From: Saccoglossus kowalevskii
Taxonomy: Eukaryota; Hemichordata; Enteropneusta; Harrimaniidae
Direction: 5' to 3'
Assembly: GCF_000003605.2 (NCBI RefSeq)
Contig: NW_003107096.1
Span: 73,673-96,515 of the forward strand
DNA length: 22,843 nt
In this document: in pieces, positions 19,161 through 22,843 of the stretch
Layout: each line of letters starts with the position of its first letter
How positions within the stretch are numbered: the first letter of the stretch is position 1
Program-made: the position numbers and the translations under genes
Notes under the pieces: generated by a model
Database searches by the model: none
Told to the model about the DNA's origin: nothing
What the model saw: the letters and a program-made list of their open reading frames with translations, nothing else

Positions 19161-19282
19161 ACAATACATTCATAGCAGCCCAGAGACTATTCAATCCAGC
19201 GAAAGAACAATACATTCATAGTAACAGAAAGACTATTGAATCCAAGGAAAGAACAATACACTCATAGCAACAGAAAGACTAT
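19161..19282. repeat. Short minisatellite, 46 bp unit, 2.7 copies
   Basis: Units at 19161-19206, 19207-19252 and a partial at 19253-19282 start with acaataca(t/c)tcatag and continue with cagaaagactat and tccaaggaaaga. Copies differ at a few positions. There is no similarity that I can see to the 48-50 bp minisatellite at 16846. Confidence 0.9.
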
Positions 19283-19499
19283 ATATCAAATCTGTTAACA
19301 CCATAATTTTCACCACAATATCTTGGTGCAATGTTCTTACGTATGTTTCTATAATTTTTTTTGAGAATTTTTGACACAATGAACATAATTTCGAATTGCC
19401 TATAAATTTTGTAAAATTTAGAAAATAAAGTGTTTATTTTATGAATAGTAACAACAATTTGGCGTTCAAAAACTTGACATTTCAAAAGTTTTCAATGTG

Positions 19500-19680
19500 T
19501 TAACCTTTTCACCATTATTTTCCTCTTTTAATCACAAATTAGTTAACTTTATAGTCTGCACTTTTTTTCAGAAGATTGGGGAAAAAAATGGCAAAATGTT
19601 TTAGGTAAAAACTGAAATTTGACTCAAATTTTGTCTATTGGCTCCAAAATTAGGGTTCATTTCCAGAAATATTAAAAAAT
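19500..19680. mobile_element. Second copy of the 1291 MITE family, reverse orientation
   Basis: Starts TTAACCTTTTCACCA, the same terminal repeat as the element at 1291-1447. The segment at about 19605-19675 (GTAAAAACTG through TTTCCAGAAATATT) matches the reverse complement of the interior of that element closely. About 95 bp between terminus and shared interior are absent from the 1291 copy. No matching right terminal repeat is visible; the right end dissolves into an A-rich run. It is probably truncated on that side, or the 1291 copy is a deletion derivative. Confidence 0.7.
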
Positions 19681-19804
19681 AAAAAATAAAAAAAAAACAG
19701 AATTTTTTTTTATGATATTCACCTTTGACTCTGCATATAGCAAAGTAATTTCTACTTTTTACAATGTATTGTATTTACCCTTAGGTCCATTAAATTCACT
19801 GCAA

Positions 19805-19872
19805 TGTGTAATACACAGAGTCAACATGGCGAATAATATAACATTGTGTTATTTACCATGGAAATTCATCAA
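19805..19872 (+). repeat. Left arm of a 68-bp inverted repeat pair
   Basis: Starts TGTGTAATACACAGAGTC and ends GAAATTCATCAA. The reverse complement lies at 21955-22022 with 66 of 68 positions identical. The arm contains a short palindrome ATAACA-TTG-TGTTAT. Similarity stops sharply on both sides of each arm. Confidence 0.92.
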
Positions 19873-19882
19873 TATAGTAACA

Positions 19883-19971
19883 TAAAATCTGTATTAGAAC
19901 AATTTGAACAATTGAGAACCAAAAATTCACCATTTCTCATATGTGTAGATTCTCTAATCAGGGATGAGAAT
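19883..19971 (+). repeat. Degenerate direct repeat, first copy
   Basis: Two exact strings mark it: TAAAATCTGTATTAGAA (17 bp, 19883-19899) and CAGGGATGAGAAT (13 bp, 19959-19971). Both recur in the same order at 20856-20872 and 20917-20929. The second string ends just before the polypyrimidine tract of the exon at 19990, so repeat-derived sequence may supply its acceptor region. Confidence 0.6.
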
Positions 19972-19989
19972 GAGAATTTTAATTTTCAG

Positions 19990-20091
19990 GTGAAAGTAAA
20001 GTAGCCGGAGCCCAGGCTGACATCATTAAGGACTTCCAAGTCTATGTCCAAGCCATTGGTTCCGCTGGGCGACAGGACAGCTCACTCCGAG
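19990..20091 (+). CDS. Probable orphan internal exon, unknown protein
   Basis: I do not recognise this protein. A 102 nt segment is flanked by a strong acceptor (TTTTAATTTTCAG) and a donor (GAG|GTAAAA). It is open only in the frame with two leading bases and one trailing base: ESKVAGAQADIIKDFQVYVQ, then AIGSAGRQDSSLR. It is visibly richer in G+C than the flanks, with C/G-rich third positions, and reads like genuine protein (mixed helix- and strand-forming residues). The other two plus frames and the minus frames contain stops. No partner exon is seen nearby. It may belong to a gene whose other exons are outside the window, or be a captured or stranded exon, since it sits inside the 68-bp inverted repeat pair. 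Confidence 0.55.
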
Positions 20092-20288
20092 GTAAAATAA
20101 AAATGCATTGTATTAGTTGAACATTAAGCAGCGACTTAAAAAAGAAATATGCCAATGAAAAGTTCGTCCATCTCAAGGCAACCTTCTCGAAATGTTTTTT
20201 TTTTCTTCATGCGTGTTCACGCCACGCATCCCCGAGAACTGTAGTAGATCAAATCGTTACAATACAGACACTGCGCCTTTTCCGGGAC

Positions 20289-20498
20289 CTAGCACTTGCC
20301 GATGAAGTCACTAAATTTTTCAGTTATCACTTCATATTTCTTCTCGATTCGCACGGTCAAAGTCACTTCCTTGTCAAGCCATGCCCAACAAAATTTGTTC
20401 CTAATGTCTTTATCGATCTCTTGCACGGCTGACTCATCTTTTGCAACCAATTTCACCATTACCGCAGCAAGAAACTTGTAAACAACGATCCAGCGCAA
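20289..20498 (-). CDS. Small hypothetical protein in a CpG-rich patch
   Basis: A minus-strand frame of 69 codons, or 56 codons if read from the inner ATG at 20456 (context gcggtaATGg). From the inner start it reads MVKLVAKDESAVQEIDKDIR, with later segments WAWLDKEVTLTVRIEKKYEV and ITEKFSDFIGKC before the stop. It is charged and soluble-looking, with no signal peptide from the inner start. The surrounding 20160-20560 is conspicuously CpG-rich compared with the rest of the window, as expected of an unmethylated promoter or first exon in invertebrates. I recognise no family. It may be a complete microprotein, a first exon with a donor inside the frame, or a gene fragment. A shorter + strand frame (20296-20481) is its shadow. 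Confidence 0.4.
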   Translation of the reverse strand: MRWIVVYKFLAAVMVKLVAKDESAVQEIDKDIRNKFCWAWLDKEVTLTVRIEKKYEVITEKFSDFIGKC

Positions 20499-20867
20499 CT
20501 AACAATTGAAACAATAATGGCGCCGTTGGTGAAAAGAAAAACGAAAGCTCTTCACTGATCGTATTTATAAGTTTTGTTAAAGATATTTTACTGTATTTGT
20601 ATCTGACACTGATAACACATCAATTGCTAACGCTGTTTCAGTTGACAATGCATTAAGATTGATAGTAATCTCTTTGTTTGATTTAATTGTTTTGTTTTTG
20701 ACATTGATTTTACGTAAATTCAGCATATACATGGAGTAAATGAACTTGAATACAACTGTGATAAGAGCATTTTATGCAAGTCTGTATTCCTTCTGGTGAG
20801 GACATCAGTTGTGCGGCTTAGCAGAGCACAATTCAAACATAAAACCTTTTTATTCTAAAATCTGTAT

Positions 20868-20911
20868 TAGAAGCCATATAATACAATGCAACAGAGGGGA
20901 TATGGCTTCTA
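20868..20911. repeat. Perfect 12-bp inverted repeat (hairpin)
   Basis: TAGAAGCCATAT at 20868-20879 and ATATGGCTTCTA at 20900-20911 are exact reverse complements around a 20 nt loop. It is not followed by a T-run. It overlaps the second copy of the degenerate direct repeat and may be part of that element. Confidence 0.85.
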
Positions 20912-21049
20912 TTAGACAGGGATGAGAATTCCCTGTGGATCTGTGGAATTCCGTGGATTTCTAAGCCCCAGGGGTCTATTTTCTGAAACGTCCAAGACCA
21001 AGGAGAAAATTTTAGGGGGGGGGGAATAAGAATACAAATCTTGTTTATT

Positions 21050-21270
21050 CACCGGAAGTAAACATGCTGTTGGGTCATTGTTGTCAGCTGCATAAGGCCT
21101 GTATCAGTGTATGGTCGAAGGGAGGCTCGCGGCGGCGTCTCCAATGCGGAATGTTCGCGACTCTTATCAGTGCAATCGTAAAATCTGATGTTGCTTCCAA
21201 GTGTTCAAAGTAATATGTAACGATTAACATGATTGGCTGGGTTAGTTCTGACGGGCCAATTATGCGCAAT
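21050..21270. promoter_or_regulatory. CpG-rich, promoter-like patch with ETS and CCAAT motifs
   Basis: ACCGGAAGTAAACA at 21051-21064 joins an ETS core (CCGGAAGT) to a forkhead core (GTAAACA). CpG dinucleotides cluster at about 21113-21165 (ctcgcggcggcg, gcggaatgttcgcgac), and GATTGG and CCAAT boxes follow at about 21232-21260. A + strand mini-frame starts at 21111 (MVEGRLAAASPMRNVRDSYQ, 25 codons) and contains a possible donor, ATC|GTAAAA. Together this resembles a promoter with first exon, but no second exon is identifiable. Confidence 0.3.
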
Positions 21271-21954
21271 CATCCATAACAGTTAGTGTTGGTAACATGG
21301 TCAGATAGTCCAGCACAAAACTTGTATTTATAAAACAAAATGTACACTCATTTACCACTAGAGATCTCTCAAGAAAACATAGCTATCATAACCATCCCTG
21401 TAAAATATTACAATCATGATTTCAACAACAAAAAATTGTGTTTTCTTTACAGTTCATTCAAAACAAGATATGATATTAAATCCAAGCATAGACTGAATTT
21501 AATTTGTTATTGAATTATACAGTATGAAACTAAAAAAAAAATAGAATATTCTCTTCCTAAACGTTTAGAAAAACTTTACTTATAGAATGTACAAGTTCAA
21601 ACTAAAATTTGAACATCAGATCACTAGGCTGACTTTGAACTATTTCCTATCCACATTTATTTTGTCAAAATTGCTAAAATTGCAACAAATGTAAACCTAT
21701 CACTTATAAGTTTTGAAAGAGAGAGAGCTTTTGGGTACAACATGTGTATACCCACAGTAAGGCTGAATCAAACTTCATTTACCTGAGGGATTGTATGGAT
21801 GCTTAATTTAACAGCCAAAAAATAGGTGGTCACTGAAGTTGATTCAAAGATCATAAGGAAGTGGGCCCTCTAGTGACTAATAATGGAAATGTGTGGGTGG
21901 TACCACTGTATATTGATTTTCTTACACACAAAATATAAATATATAAAATACATG

Positions 21955-22022
21955 TTGATGAATTTCTATGGTGAATAACACAATGTTATATTATTCGCCA
22001 TGTTGACTCTGTGTATTACACA
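21955..22022 (-). repeat. Right arm of the 68-bp inverted repeat pair
   Basis: The reverse complement matches 19805-19872 with two mismatches. Arms are separated by 2,082 bp. Outer flanks (…cactgcaa on the left, gattactt… on the right) give no target-site duplication that I can see. Confidence 0.92.
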
Positions 22023-22480
22023 GATTACTTGTGCAGAACATATGGAACACCACTCATAACTCATTTATCCATTACAAATACATAGAGATAAAACAAAACT
22101 AGTTAATTGAGCATTTAACTGGCCTCAAAAAAAAAAAAAACCAGGTCTGCACATTATTTCATGGCACCAACACTTGGTTGAAATCCAATTAGCAGTTGTC
22201 TAAATATTATCTAAATAAAAAGTAAAAAAAGTCTGTTCATAGCTGCAAAAGTTTTGGAAATAAAGGAAATGCACAGTACACAGCTTGAACTTTAACCTCA
22301 TCCACCAGTACTACTCTGCATGAAAAATGCACCTTCTACAATACTGTCCTCTATAGTTACACAGGTGAAAACATTTCTAAAACACAGTTGAGGGCAGTGT
22401 TACTAGAAAGACGGTTAAACCTAAACTAGTTATTTGTTCATATCCACTTTATGGTAGTACAGTACTCATTCCACCCAACC
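22023..22480. other. Non-coding stretch
   Basis: AT-rich, with a 14-15 base A run near 22127-22140. I see no gene, repeat family or motif that I can support. Confidence 0.5.
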
Positions 22481-22484
22481 TCCC

Positions 22485-22640
22485 GCTTTTATCGCTTTTT
22501 TTCCGACCGCTCGCTGCTTTCCGACCGGAAACTGACCGCTTTTTTTCCGCTCGCTCGCTCGCTTTTCTTCGCTCGCTCGCTCCTGCTATGGCTGGCTTCA
22601 GAAACATCGTCCGCTTGCCAACCGACCGCTGGAGTAACAA
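22485..22640. repeat. CpG-rich CGCT/CCGACCGCT low-complexity patch
   Basis: Built from ccgaccgctcgct-type blocks, (CGCT)n runs at about 22549-22582 and T-runs. It gives rise to long arginine/serine/lysine-rich open frames on both strands (22449-22765), which are composition artefacts. Just after it, a small + frame (22588-22662) reads MAGFRNIVRLPTDRWSNNDR plus TLYV and a stop. CpG density continues to the window end, so a promoter or 5' UTR of a gene to the right is possible. Confidence 0.55.
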
Positions 22641-22843
22641 TGATCGTACATTGTATGTATAAACTTAAGTTTATATTCGTAATAAATTTAGGTTTTAATG
22701 ACGATTCAAAACACAACGCCTATTGTTTCCCTGTTTTGGAACAAAGACGCCTTCAAATCACTTGACACATTGTAACGTTTGCTACGCAAGTCGAACTGTG
22801 ACCTGTATTTACATATTTACGTCCTTGTGGGTGTAGTTCAAGT

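Noticed and set aside
20213-20235. ATGCGTG…CACGCAT inverted heptamers as a specific operator
   Set aside because: A short symmetric pair in a CpG-rich patch; xenobiotic-response-type cores (GCGTG) are present, but nothing else supports a dedicated site.
22449-22765. Arg/Ser/Lys-rich frames on both strands, resembling SR proteins
   Set aside because: They arise directly from the CGCT low-complexity patch, and equally long frames appear in three readings, as expected for simple sequence.

Overview
The window is AT-rich, intron-rich animal DNA. The coding exons are short, the introns exceed 1 kb, and there are TTAA-flanked non-autonomous DNA transposons, minisatellites, long poly-C tracts and one 50-base assembly gap. 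The two recognisable genes are a secreted netrin and a syntaxin-8-type SNARE. Gene structure and repeat style suggest an invertebrate bilaterian, possibly a non-vertebrate deuterostome or a lophotrochozoan; I cannot name the species from sequence alone.

Layout. Positions 1-2758 are most simply netrin intron, with a degenerate short-period repeat near 600-815 and a small TTAA-flanked MITE at 1291-1447. Two + strand exons (2759-2824 and 3876-4192) encode the C-terminal NTR module of netrin and end in a stop. From 4193 to 14663 there is about 10.5 kb without a convincing gene: the netrin 3' UTR, another TTAA-type MITE (5326-5554), poly-C tracts, an old roughly 130-140 bp interspersed repeat seen at two places, and the gap. 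On the minus strand, 14664-14731 and 16453-16554 are the last two exons of syntaxin-8: the second half of the SNARE motif, then the membrane anchor and stop. Their intron holds a 516 bp TTAA-flanked inverted-repeat element (15232-15747). Upstream of the 16453-16554 exon lie a minisatellite of 48-50 bp units (16846-17365), a 46 bp minisatellite (19161-19282) and a second member of the 1291 MITE family in opposite orientation.

The right-hand part (19.8-22.8 kb) is the least explained. It contains an orphan 102-nt + strand exon (19990-20091), a CpG-rich patch with a minus-strand open frame (20289-20498), a second CpG-rich patch with promoter-like motifs (about 21050-21270) and a CGCT-rich patch (about 22485-22640). 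A pair of inverted 68-bp repeats, 66/68 identical, brackets 19805-22022.

How the genes relate. Netrin is an extracellular guidance cue and syntaxin-8 is an endosomal Qc-SNARE, so there is no obvious shared pathway. The arrangement is notable because, from established knowledge, human NTN1 and STX8 are also neighbours in convergent orientation on chromosome 17p. The main result of this reading is therefore an apparently ancient netrin/syntaxin-8 tail-to-tail pair. One possible reason is that netrin enhancers lie in syntaxin-8 introns, but that is inference. I saw no viral, LTR or Polinton-like element, no rRNA or tRNA gene and no CRISPR array.
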